DNA from: Paenibacillus sp. EZ-K15
Lineage (GTDB): Bacteria; Bacillota; Bacilli; Paenibacillales; Paenibacillaceae
Assembly (NCBI RefSeq): GCF_002573715.1
Contig: NZ_PDHM01000016.1
Coordinates: forward strand, 815,990-879,989
Direction of reading: 5' to 3'
DNA length: 64,000 nucleotides
The translations under genes were made by a program, and so were the position numbers. How positions within the stretch are numbered: position 1 is the first letter of the stretch; every line of letters starts with the position of its first letter. Positions 25,671-34,287 of the stretch are shown in pieces. The notes under the pieces are model-generated. The model ran no database searches. It was not told the DNA's origin and saw only the letters and a list, made by a program, of their open reading frames with translations.

Positions 25671-25831
25671 CTGCCCGTTTACTTAATCGGCTGTCGATTC
25701 ATTTGAGGACTACTACTTTTTCGGGAATGGGGTCAAATTCTTGTCATCAATTAATGACAAGAATTTGACCCATAAATAAAAAATCCGCTTTTCAAGCGGA
25801 CTTTAATGAGACTATGTTCTTGTCTTCCGAC
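25671..25831. repeat. R1 palindromic intergenic repeat, copy G (third arm variant)
   Basis: Left end CTGCCCGTTTACTTAATCGG. Perfect 18-bp inverted repeat GGGTCAAATTCTTGTCAT (25730-25747) against 25754-25771 with a six-base loop, then AAAAATCCGCTTTTCAAGCG with a perfect CCGCTT/AAGCGG stem, and right end ACTATGTTCTTGTCTTCCGAC. The outer arms (GGGTC) differ from copies A, B and C yet still pair. Confidence 0.8.
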
Positions 25832-25945
25832 TTAATAATGAGGCAAATCTATGAATTTCGCTAAATCTCAATGAGCCAAATGCGTTCTCTATCCTCTCGG
25901 CATCCTTGTCCAGCCAGATCCTTTTGAGCATTTGCTGCGTCGTTT
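25812..25945 (-). pseudogene. Unidentified C-terminal gene remnant next to R1 copy G
   Basis: An open minus-strand frame reads TTQQMLKRIWLDKDAERIEN then AFGSLRFSEIHRFASLLSRK and stops inside the repeat. The sequence looks like real helical protein, but it has no start and I cannot name it. It lies just downstream of the truncated NRPS gene in a different frame. Confidence 0.3.
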
Positions 25946-25956
25946 AGTGGTTCGTC

Positions 25957-28116
25957 TCAGTTGACAAGCATCGGACGAAGAAGATCAGGGTCCGGCAGAG
26001 CTTTGTTATCGACTTTCCCGTTAGGGGTAAGCGGCAAACTTTCCATCTGTACCACAAGAGAGGGCAGGAAATATGCAGGCAAATTTCGGGCTAAATACGC
26101 TTTGACATCCGTTTCGGACAAAACCTGTTTCGCAACAAAATACGCGCATATTATCGGATTGCCACTCTCGTCGGCTTCGACGGCTACCGCGGCTTTCAAG
26201 ATTCCGTTGTGTTCCAGCAGTCGAGTTTCGATTTCTCTCGGTTCCACGCGATACCCTCTGATCTCCACTTGATCGTCGATTCGTCCGATAATTTCGATAT
26301 TGCCATCCGGCAGCCACAGGGCCATATCCCCCGTTCGATATAACCTTTCCCCGAGGAGCGGATGTTCCACAAATTTGGCTTCTGTCAATTCCAGCCGGTT
26401 CAAATACCCTCGCGCGATACCGTCCCCTCCAACGCAAAGCTCTCCCACTACTCCGATGGGCTGAAGCTTCAACTGTTTGTCAAGGATATAAGCGGAGGAA
26501 TTGCATATTGGTCTGCCAATCGGAATGGCGGATTCGAATTCACGTTCGATCGGGAAATAAGTGGAGAATGTCGTGTTTTCCGTCGGACCGTACATATTGA
26601 CCATTCGCAGATCGGGACACGTCTTACTTACGGCGTTTACGTGCTTTGGGGATAACGCTTCTCCGCCGACTAGCAAGGTGTTCAACGTACGAAAGAGGCC
26701 AGGATCCTGTTCGGCCAGATTATGGAACAAAGCCGTAGTCAGAAACCATGCCGTAATGCGGTGGCCGATGATGGTTTCCTTCAATTTGAGAAGGTCTAAT
26801 AGATCCTTGTCCTTCATCAAATACAAGGTAGATCCGTTCAAAAGGGATCCCCAGATTTCAAAGGTTGACGCATCGAATGCAATTGCGCCGGTTTGCAAAA
26901 TTCGATGATCCATGGAAAAATTGAAATAATTGGTATTCTTGACCAGTCTTACGATGTTACGATGTTCAACCATGACCCCTTTCGGTGTCCCCGTTGATCC
27001 GGAAGTATAGATGATATACGCTAGACTTTGCGAGGTTACTGCAGATATCGTATGGGGACAGCTGTCAAGGTAAAGCTGCGCGTTGTCCCAATAAATTACT
27101 TTTCCTTCAAATGCAAAGTTAGGCTTCCAACTGGAAGGGGCCAGCAAAAATCCCGCCCGACTGTCCTCAAGCATATATTCGAGTCTTTCGCACGGAGAAT
27201 CGGCTTCGATGGGCATATAAGCGCCGCCCGCCTTCAATATGGCTGTAAGCCCGACGATCATACTGACAGACCGATCCGCGACAATGCCAACGACGCTCTC
27301 TGGCTTTACGCCGTGATCCTGTAGTGCTTTTGCAAGCTGATTCGCGTGTTCGTTCAATTCCCGATAGGACATCTGATGGTCCTCGGACATGACCGCCGGG
27401 CGATCAGGGGTTAAGCGGACCTGTTCCTCAAACAAGCAATGGACCGTTTTGCCGGAAGGATAGTCCGTCTTAGTTCCGCTGAGAGCCTGAATCTGTCTCT
27501 CCTCTTCTTCGGACAACAAGCGTATGTCGGCAATCACTTTCTCGGGAAAATCGGCTACTTCCTGCACAATACGGCTCAAGTGGTCGCCCATCTGCTCAAT
27601 CGTTTCCTTTCTGTACAAGCGGGTCGCATAATCAAGGTGTATCATGAGAGATTCCTTCTTAAAAGCCGTCAAAGCAAGCTCAAACGTCCCCAACTGATCG
27701 GATTTCAAAGGAGTGGTATTGGCGTTTTGCCAAGTAAACGCCGCTTTGATGAACGGATTGCCGCTCAGATTCTTACGCATATTCCGATCTTCGAGTGCTT
27801 TCATCGTGGTATGCTTGACTTCTATCAGAAACTTACCTAATGGCTTATGTATAGTAGGAGAGTATCGTATAGGAAGCACCTGGCTTTCCAACGAATACCC
27901 AATTACAGGGTCATCCTCGCCGGTATATTTGGCAAGCAGGATCGCATAACAAGCCATTAGTGCCATATCCACAGTTATTCCGAAATTGAACGCAAGTTGA
28001 TAGAGTTTTCGGGTCGTTGCAGAATCAAGGCAAAAACTAACCCGGCTTCCTTCATCGTTGGTCCATCCCCCCCACGGAAATTCGTCAATTGATACTTCAC
28101 ATGTCGTTTGTTCCAT
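25957..28116 (-). CDS. Truncated NRPS: C-lobe of a condensation domain plus adenylation domain, no carrier
   Basis: About 719 residues from ATG 28116 (GGGAG nine bases upstream). The frame is open to 28386, but that part overlaps a riboswitch. Residues 1-200 match only the second lobe of a condensation domain (VIGYSLESQ, GNPFIKAAFTWQ); the catalytic HHxxxDG lobe is missing. The A domain has LAYIIYTSGSTGTPKG, FDASTFEIWG, NMYGPTENTT, YRTGD and NGKVD. My reading of its binding-pocket code is DAFFLGMTFK, close to published Ile codes. It ends at LLRPMLVN, where a carrier domain should begin. Probably a non-working fragment, or a stand-alone adenylating enzyme. Confidence 0.75.
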   Translation of the reverse strand: MEQTTCEVSIDEFPWGGWTNDEGSRVSFCLDSATTRKLYQLAFNFGITVDMALMACYAILLAKYTGEDDPVIGYSLESQVLPIRYSPTIHKPLGKFLIEVKHTTMKALEDRNMRKNLSGNPFIKAAFTWQNANTTPLKSDQLGTFELALTAFKKESLMIHLDYATRLYRKETIEQMGDHLSRIVQEVADFPEKVIADIRLLSEEEERQIQALSGTKTDYPSGKTVHCLFEEQVRLTPDRPAVMSEDHQMSYRELNEHANQLAKALQDHGVKPESVVGIVADRSVSMIVGLTAILKAGGAYMPIEADSPCERLEYMLEDSRAGFLLAPSSWKPNFAFEGKVIYWDNAQLYLDSCPHTISAVTSQSLAYIIYTSGSTGTPKGVMVEHRNIVRLVKNTNYFNFSMDHRILQTGAIAFDASTFEIWGSLLNGSTLYLMKDKDLLDLLKLKETIIGHRITAWFLTTALFHNLAEQDPGLFRTLNTLLVGGEALSPKHVNAVSKTCPDLRMVNMYGPTENTTFSTYFPIEREFESAIPIGRPICNSSAYILDKQLKLQPIGVVGELCVGGDGIARGYLNRLELTEAKFVEHPLLGERLYRTGDMALWLPDGNIEIIGRIDDQVEIRGYRVEPREIETRLLEHNGILKAAVAVEADESGNPIICAYFVAKQVLSETDVKAYLARNLPAYFLPSLVVQMESLPLTPNGKVDNKALPDPDLLRPMLVN

Positions 28117-28340
28117 GACCATCAACTCCCGGATTATCGATTCATTAATGTCTGATTGATAACGAACAGAAGAATCCTCTTCGCATTCTGCGATGAAGAA
28201 GTATCCCCCTCCTGAGCCAATTATGACTGTGGCCTCGTATAGCCCCAAACTTAGTTTCTTCTTACAGCGAAGCTCGCCGTTGTTTTTTGGAACGTCAAAA
28301 AACCCCCTTTCTTCAAATGAATAAAACGGAGGTCTCCCGT

Positions 28341-28432
28341 CGTATTCGGCAACTGGCTGGCATCGCGGTCGCAGTAGATCCCGCATTAGCCCCTATAGCT
28401 TTGCGTCGCCACCTTTCGGTGGGTTTGCTATT
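28341..28432 (-). promoter_or_regulatory. Cyclic-di-GMP-I (GEMM-I) riboswitch aptamer
   Basis: On the minus strand the core reads AGCAAACC, a CCACC-GAAA-GGTGG tetraloop hairpin, GACGCAAAGCTATAGGGGCT, a GCGG/CCGC stem, and GATGCCAGCCAGTTGCCGAA. This order and these invariant blocks are those of the GEMM-I class, which binds c-di-GMP. I could not trace a good closing P1 stem, so ligand switching may be weakened. It lies at the 5' end of the truncated NRPS frame; about 225 bases separate it from the likely start codon. No certain terminator or anti-terminator was found in between. Confidence 0.8.
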
Positions 28433-29060
28433 GTCGTACAAAACTAGCATTAAATTGTAAATCATGTTTATATTATGTATTCGATTTACATTTACTGTAT
28501 CTTGTTTCCAAATGAAAATCGATAGGTCTTTTGTTCAATATTGTCTTTCTAGAATTGTTTTGATGATATTGATAACCATGATGAAACTCTAGGTCATGAT
28601 AGTTAATCTTTACTAATTTTTGCTTTCGGCGACTTCACTATACTTCACTTAACTACCTATTAAAACTATTTTATTCAAAAGACAGGATACTTTTTTACAC
28701 ACAAAAATCGATTAAGAACAGAGACATACACACGTTTTTGTCCTCGGCAAAATTCCACAAAATGACGCCATTACTCTAATAGATTCAGTACTATTTGTCT
28801 CCTATCCCTGTCTATTCTTGTGTTATTACTTGGATATTGGATGTTGGCTGATTAAGGCAATAGTTCCTATTTTTCAACTTCGACCCTATATCCATTGCCC
28901 TAACTACGACTACAGATATCATTGGAACCAATACTTTTGTTTCTTGTAATATGGGACAAAAATAATAGGACCTGCTTCACCTATCTCAGCAAACCTACAT
29001 GGCATATAGTTACCAATTCGATTAACTATCTCTCAAAATCTCCAATGTAAATAAAAAGCC
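28433..29060. other. Intergenic, AT-rich, with repeat debris
   Basis: No gene seen. CACGTTTTTGTCCTCGGCAA at about 28733-28753 looks like a fragment of an R1 right end. The c-di-GMP aptamer's promoter should lie near 28440-28520, where AT-rich hexamers are present but none stands out. Confidence 0.4.
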
Positions 29061-29091
29061 CCAGCCTTAGATAGATCTTATCCTAGGCTGG
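29061..29091 (-). terminator. Terminator-like hairpin, minus strand
   Basis: CCAGCCT and AGGCTGG close a stem with further pairing inside (AGATA against TATCCT with one bulge). On the minus strand it is followed by GGGCTTTTTATTT. It probably ends leftward transcripts coming from the MurF-like gene. Confidence 0.7.
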
Positions 29092-29186
29092 AGCGTGTGT
29101 TGTCTGCGCTTTTACCCTGATTATACATTAGTAACCATAAAGGTGATAGCTCAGCAACAAATAATGATAGAGTAATGTTCATGTCT

Positions 29187-29234
29187 CCCGCTAAAATAGC
29201 AACTTTCAATGAGACCATGTTTTTGTCCCTCGAC
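29187..29234. repeat. R1 repeat, copy H (right half only)
   Basis: CCCGCTAAAATAGCAACTTT, then CAATGAGACCATGTTTTTGT and CCCTCGAC. This is the right-hand stem and right end of R1; the left half is absent. Confidence 0.65.
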
Positions 29235-29307
29235 TTAAACATTCCCCTCTCTCGTTCTCTATCTAAATTACTCCATCGTTTGGAGCAGCTTTATAAGCCT
29301 ATCTAGA

Positions 29308-29392
29308 AATGAAACAGCGACAGCAAAGGATGAGAACATAAAGTCCTAGACTGTCGCTGTTTCATTGAACTAACGTTTCCCGTTAGTGTAAT
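29308..29392. repeat. R2-type hairpin element
   Basis: AATGAAACAGCGACAG (29308-29323) and CTGTCGCTGTTTCATT (29351-29366) are a perfect 16-bp inverted repeat with a 27-base loop. It is followed by GAACTAACGTTTCCCGTTAG TGTAAT, the same trailing block as the element at 17586-17680. It lies directly behind the MurF-like gene. Confidence 0.6.
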
Positions 29393-29394
29393 AG

Positions 29395-30771
29395 TTATTG
29401 CATTAATATTGGAAGTATTGAATCGATTTGTATCCCTCTTGATGCTTTTAATAAAACTACGTCATTTTTCTTAATGACTCTTTTTAATGCTCTTGCCAAT
29501 TCCATTTTATCCATATATCTTTTTACTGCGCCAATTGGGTATTTCTTCGTTGCTTCTAATGCAATAAGGCTACTGAGTTTCCCGAATGTATATATATAGT
29601 TAATTTTATGCGGATCAAGGCTTCTCCCAATTACTCGGTGAAACTCTTCTTCATGATTACCAAGTTCAAGCATATCACCAATTACTAGATGCTTTTTTCT
29701 ATAACCAGTTAGTTCTTGAAAAGTTTTTATTGCTGCACTTACAGAATCAGGACTCGCATTCCATGCATCATTAATAACTGTAAATCCCAAAGGAGAATCA
29801 ATCTTCTCCATTCTCATCTCTGGCAATTTTAAATTTCGAAACCCTTTATTAATTTCTGTCGAACTTAAGCCCAACTTTAATGCAATTGCAATTGTAGCAA
29901 GTGCATTATTAATATTATGTTCGCCGAGAAGTGGGAGGTGAAATTTAATGTTAGCAGCAGAGAATTTGGAACCTTCTGAGTTAGTTACTGTATTTTCAGA
30001 TTTTATATCATTAAATTGTTCTTGGCCGAAACTTATGGTTTCTATTGAGGTATTTCTTTGAATATTACAGAGTCTTGTGGTTAATAATGGCTCATCACCG
30101 TTATAAACAAGACATCCGCCATTCTTTAAGCCGTTTAGAATTTCTAATTTTGCTGTTGCTATTTCTTCTCTGGAGCCGAGGCTTGAAAGGTGGGAAACCC
30201 CTATCATTGTAATTATAGCTATGTCCGGCTCGGTAATTTTTGATAATTGATCAATGTGACCTCTTTCACTCATTCCCATCTCAATTATTGCAACTTCTGC
30301 ATCTTTATTTATCCTTAAAATATTTAATGGAACACCAACTTGACTGTTTAAATTCCCTTCTGTTTTATAAACTCGAAATTTCGATTTTAAAACTGAATTG
30401 ATCATTTCTTTCGTAGTCGTCTTACCGTTGCTACCCGTAACACCAATTACTTTGACTAATAGTTCTTTTCGATATTTTTCCGCTAATTTTTGTAAGGATT
30501 TTAGGCAGTCATCAACAAAGATTAGCGGCAGATGAATAGGTGGGTCTGGGTGATCCTTTTGCCAGAAAGAAGCTACCGCCCCTTTAGAAATTGCTTCGTT
30601 AACATAATCATGACCGTCTAACTCTCTTATAATAGGGATAAATAGATTACCTGGTTTCACTGTTCTTGAGTCAATAGATACACCTTGAATCAAAAATTCT
30701 TCAAACTCTCGTGATAACCCATCGCCTTCAGACATCTGCTCAATAACTTTCAGTTTATGAGAAATCATCAT
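29395..30771 (-). CDS. MurF-like UDP-MurNAc-tripeptide:D-Ala-D-Ala ligase (orphan)
   Basis: 458 residues taken from ATG 30771; the frame is open to 30813 but only the MM pair at 30771 has a GGTGG upstream. Mur ligase domains are in order: N-terminal substrate domain (VSIDSRTVKPGNLFIP), ATPase domain with GVTGSNGKTTTKEMI and EMGMSERGHIDQLS, the GEHNINNALATIAIAL motif, and the C-terminal domain with NDAWNASPDSVSAAIK and VIGDMLELG. MurF joins a dipeptide, normally D-Ala-D-Ala, to the peptidoglycan precursor in the cytoplasm. It is not in a cell-wall gene cluster and is probably a second MurF, perhaps with altered dipeptide preference. Confidence 0.85.
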   Translation of the reverse strand: MMISHKLKVIEQMSEGDGLSREFEEFLIQGVSIDSRTVKPGNLFIPIIRELDGHDYVNEAISKGAVASFWQKDHPDPPIHLPLIFVDDCLKSLQKLAEKYRKELLVKVIGVTGSNGKTTTKEMINSVLKSKFRVYKTEGNLNSQVGVPLNILRINKDAEVAIIEMGMSERGHIDQLSKITEPDIAIITMIGVSHLSSLGSREEIATAKLEILNGLKNGGCLVYNGDEPLLTTRLCNIQRNTSIETISFGQEQFNDIKSENTVTNSEGSKFSAANIKFHLPLLGEHNINNALATIAIALKLGLSSTEINKGFRNLKLPEMRMEKIDSPLGFTVINDAWNASPDSVSAAIKTFQELTGYRKKHLVIGDMLELGNHEEEFHRVIGRSLDPHKINYIYTFGKLSSLIALEATKKYPIGAVKRYMDKMELARALKRVIKKNDVVLLKASRGIQIDSILPILMQ

Positions 30772-31252
30772 AGCACCACCATTTGTTGTGATTCTAATTA
30801 GTGCTTTGACCAAAATTTACGAACGAAGCCTTATCGTGGAACCTTTCCTTTTTTATTTACCTTGATAATGACATGGTTTAAAGAAGAGAAAAAGATCCAT
30901 CTCAAAGGCTTTTTCTGCATTAGGTGGTTCTACACTACATAAAACTAATGATTTCAAATATTACCGAAGCCGACATTTGTTCGGAAAGGCTGTTCGTTTA
31001 ATTAACATATCTAATTGGCAATCGGTACAAGTTCGTTTACTCCCCTAATTTCCAGCCCCACATAAACAATGGCCGACTCCATTGAGCTGGCTATTGTTTG
31101 TTAATTCTCCGAATAAGTTGACTGACTTAAGCCTGGGACAAACGACCGGATATACTTCAGGCAGCCTGGACAAACCGATGGAGCACGGCACCGGGTGCTC
31201 GGCGGCATTAAGGCACGAATTAAGGCTGAAAACCGGACGGATGGAAAGAAAT
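30772..31252. other. Intergenic between the fbp and MurF-like genes
   Basis: No gene seen. TCTAATTGGCAATCGGTACA followed by AGTTCGTTTACT (about 31009-31040) is a degenerate piece of the left half of R1. An imperfect stem ACAATGGCC..GGCTATTGTTT lies at about 31065-31105. Confidence 0.45.
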
Positions 31253-31277
31253 TAAACAAAAAGCCACCCTAGGGGGC
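31253..31277 (-). terminator. Terminator after fbp
   Basis: On the minus strand GCCCCCTAGGGTGGC forms a short stem with one mismatch and is followed by TTTTTGTTT, beginning eight bases after the fbp stop codon. Confidence 0.5.
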
Positions 31278-31284
31278 AGCTGTT

Positions 31285-33216
31285 TCATTTCATGTAGCGA
31301 TATTCCAAGAGATTCTTCAAATTTGAGATTCTCTGCAGCAGCTTCTCCCCGACATTGGTTTCCTTCACCAGCTTCCGCTCCAGTTCTTTGTCCACCAGTC
31401 TTTTTACAGACAATACGTCCGTTCCGTTACATAACACATCTTCTTTTGAATTAAATTTCTTATGGGCGACGAGCTGCATGCCAAAGGAATTATACAACAA
31501 GGTATATCCGGCGATGCCCGTTGTGGATTGATAGGCTTTGGAAAAACCGCCGTCAATGACGACCATTCTCCCATTTGCTTTAACGGGGTTCTCCCCACGA
31601 ATTTCTTTAACCGGCGTGTGGCCGTTTATGATATGTCCATGATCCGGATTCAAATCAAACTCCAGCAGGATTTTCCGGCAGATTTCCTCGTTTTCACGCA
31701 AATGGTAGTAAGGATTCTTTCTCTCCTTATGGGTTTCTTTATCTTGGATAAAATACCGTTCAAAGGTGGTCATTTCTCTCTTTCCAAAGAGCGAGGAACA
31801 TTTCCCTGTCCAGATGTACCATACCATATCTGTAGCCAGATCATCCGTCTCTTCCGGATGCGCAAAGGCGTGACGTAAATAATACTCAAAAACATCAAGC
31901 AGTTGACGGCTCGAGTACGTCTTGTCTTCAATCTGCATTTCTTCCATGTTTCCTTCTTCATCCAAAGGAATACAGCCGTGGATTAACAAATTCCCGTTGT
32001 ATTTTAAATAAAGGCTTCCCTTTTTCATAAGAAAATTCATATGTCTGGCCAGCTTTTCGGAATGTTGAACGGAGAACAGCAGCTTTTCCATCACCTGCTG
32101 TTCTTCCTCCAGCAATTGTTCAGGCTGCTGCGGTTTTACGGCTCTGAAACAGGTGTTTTCCAGCGGGTAAGTTTTTCCGCCGATCTTGATTTCATTTTTA
32201 TCGTAATCGATTTGCTCAAGCAAAAGCCTTTCAGACATATCAAAGTATGGACGTCTCTTAATAATCGGGATTTCAAGCTTAAACTGGATCATGGCAATGG
32301 CTTGATGAATTTTGGTAATCTGCAGGATTTCCTGCTCCGATAGGTTATGGCCTTGCTGCAGCTTCGGTCTGAAGGCCGGATTGTCATCATAGTATTTCTC
32401 CGCCAAGTTCAGCAGTGGGCGAAGATTGATTCCGTATACATCTTCGATGATGTCCAGATTGTCGTATCTGGCACAGATCCGGATAATATTCGCAAGGCAG
32501 ACTTGGGAACCCGAAAAGGCACCTATCCACAGGACATCATGGTTCCCCCACTGAATGTCTACAGAATGGTAGTTGATCAGCGTGTCCATAATTTTTTCGG
32601 GGTCTGGTCCGCGGTCATAGATATCTCCGACCACATGAAGATGGTCAACCACCAGGCGCTGTGTCGTATAAGCAAGGCCGATAATAAGCTTGTCCGCCAG
32701 GCCCAAGGAGATAATTTGCCGGTATATTTCCTCATAATAAGGATCCTTATTGTTGGTCGAATCCGTCTTGTATAGAAGCTCTTCTACAATATATACAAAC
32801 TGCTCGGGCAGAGCTTTACGCAATTTCGAGCGCGTATATTTGGAAGAGGCATAAGAAATGAGCTTAAGCATTTGTTCAATCGTTTGTCTATACCACCGGT
32901 CCAAGGCTTGTTTATTGCACAGGTCTCCTTTAACCAGCTGTATTTTTTCTTCCGGATAATAAACTAACGCCGCAAAATCATTGATTTCATGATCCGTCCA
33001 AACCTCACGGAATAAATCTTTGATTTTCTCTTTTACGGTACCCGAACCGTTTCTTAGTACATGCTGAAAAGCCTGGAACTCCCCATGCAAATCACTGACA
33101 AAATGTTCAGTCCCCTTGGGGAGATTGGAGATCGCTTCAAGGTTGATGATCTCTGTGATGACTTTTTCTTCCGTATCATAGTTCTGGGCCAATAAATCTA
33201 GAAACTGCGCATCCAA
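31285..33216 (-). CDS. fbp: Fructose-1,6-bisphosphatase, class 3
   Basis: 643 residues, the usual length of the Bacillus-type class-3 enzyme. The TTG start at 33216 has AAGGGGG nine bases upstream. Metallophosphoesterase motifs are in order: HFVSDLHGEFQAF, VGDIYDRGPDP, QWGNHDVLWIGAF, LLIHGCIPLD and INGHTPVKE. The enzyme dephosphorylates fructose 1,6-bisphosphate in gluconeogenesis, in the cytoplasm. Monocistronic with its own terminator. It is the one clear housekeeping gene of the left part. Confidence 0.97.
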   Translation of the reverse strand: MDAQFLDLLAQNYDTEEKVITEIINLEAISNLPKGTEHFVSDLHGEFQAFQHVLRNGSGTVKEKIKDLFREVWTDHEINDFAALVYYPEEKIQLVKGDLCNKQALDRWYRQTIEQMLKLISYASSKYTRSKLRKALPEQFVYIVEELLYKTDSTNNKDPYYEEIYRQIISLGLADKLIIGLAYTTQRLVVDHLHVVGDIYDRGPDPEKIMDTLINYHSVDIQWGNHDVLWIGAFSGSQVCLANIIRICARYDNLDIIEDVYGINLRPLLNLAEKYYDDNPAFRPKLQQGHNLSEQEILQITKIHQAIAMIQFKLEIPIIKRRPYFDMSERLLLEQIDYDKNEIKIGGKTYPLENTCFRAVKPQQPEQLLEEEQQVMEKLLFSVQHSEKLARHMNFLMKKGSLYLKYNGNLLIHGCIPLDEEGNMEEMQIEDKTYSSRQLLDVFEYYLRHAFAHPEETDDLATDMVWYIWTGKCSSLFGKREMTTFERYFIQDKETHKERKNPYYHLRENEEICRKILLEFDLNPDHGHIINGHTPVKEIRGENPVKANGRMVVIDGGFSKAYQSTTGIAGYTLLYNSFGMQLVAHKKFNSKEDVLCNGTDVLSVKRLVDKELERKLVKETNVGEKLLQRISNLKNLLEYRYMK

Positions 33217-33597
33217 AACAAATGTCCCCCTTCAAGGAAATTTAGTGATGTATAGCCGGGTGTACTTAGAATCCCTATGGCCTTTTAATAGGTTTTTTAT
33301 TGGAGCTAGCCGCGTACCTTTAATCTAGTGTAATCATTTCGGAACCTGAACACTGCTATTCGTGAGGTTGCCCATGAATGATTAATTAATGAACAGTTCA
33401 TTGCTAACGAATGAATAGAGACTTACATTTTTATATCTATTTTTTTATATCATAACATACACAAAAAAATTCAGCTCACTTACGTTAAGAAGTTAAATTG
33501 TAACATACTGGAATAAGGGGGGTTGCTTAGGCTTCACACTTTTAAACAACCTATTTAGCGAATTTGAAACAGATCCCCGTCTGCGGCCTTTTGGATT
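33217..33597. other. Intergenic upstream of fbp
   Basis: AT-rich, no gene seen. It must hold the fbp promoter; no catabolite or known riboswitch element was recognised. Confidence 0.4.
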
Positions 33598-34023
33598 TTA
33601 ATGAATTTCCAAGGACATTCCTTTCGAATAATAGCTGAAGGGAAAAACATGAGGTTCCCGAGGCTCATTCATTTCCGAAACTCGAATTACCTTATAGCTT
33701 GAGCTGTCCTTCTTCTCTAAATCGACTCTAATTCTTTTTTGGACTTTGTTGTCCTTAAAGAGATCCCCTTCTAAAGTAAGACTGGTGCCATTTACTTCAC
33801 AGACTTTCTTAGGGTAAAAACCCCAATCTGTAATACCAAATTTTTTTGATATCGAGTCATTGATTTCTCTAAAAAGGATGGATAACGTGTAGGTTCGTAT
33901 GTCCTTTACTGAATCCTCTACCTGCTCTTCTGGTGCAGCTAAACAAATTCCACTTACACTCATTGCAACTAAAAATGTCGACAGAATCAAAAGTAATTTT
34001 ATTTTGGATTTCAATTTGGTCAC
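33598..34023 (-). CDS. Secreted DUF3888-like protein
   Basis: 141 residues. A clear signal peptide (KIKLLLILSTFLVAMSVSG, then ICLAAPEEQ with cleavage after CLA or similar). The mature part holds LFREINDSISKKFG and KIRVDLEKKD-like strands (KRIRVDLEKKDSSSYKVIRV), ending YYSKGMSLEIH. The REINxxISKxFG segment with following strands resembles DUF3888 proteins of Bacillales, function unknown. RBS weak (GAGGTGACC). Monocistronic. Confidence 0.65.
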   Translation of the reverse strand: MTKLKSKIKLLLILSTFLVAMSVSGICLAAPEEQVEDSVKDIRTYTLSILFREINDSISKKFGITDWGFYPKKVCEVNGTSLTLEGDLFKDNKVQKRIRVDLEKKDSSSYKVIRVSEMNEPREPHVFPFSYYSKGMSLEIH

Positions 34024-34255
34024 CTCTTCACCTGTATCGTTAACAAAAAAAATAAAATTATTTATGTGTGTGGTGATATCAAAAAAGAGAGATTATATAG
34101 AAGTGAGCTATGGTGTGCGATTAATCGGCCGCAACGAAGTAATTGATATGATCCTAAAAATGAATCCCAGTGCTGCTGAACAGCGCGAGATAGCCTGAGT
34201 TCCTGAAGAATATTTTGGTGGTTCATTTCCTTTTCCGTTCAGGCATATAAGACAA

Positions 34256-34287
34256 CATAAAAAACCAGAGACCATTTGGTCCTGGTT
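34256..34287 (-). terminator. Terminator downstream of the synthase operon
   Basis: AACCAG-GACC and GGTC-CTGGTT pair with one bulged base around ATTT; on the minus strand TTTTATGTTG follows. It is about 335 bases beyond the M20 peptidase stop and is the only minus-strand hairpin of this type there, so it may end the synthase transcript. Confidence 0.6.

Noticed and set aside
34064..34198. Plus-strand frame ending VIDMILKMNPSAAEQREIA
   Set aside because: It looks like a genuine C-terminus, but it has no start signal and no recognisable family; it may be gene debris.
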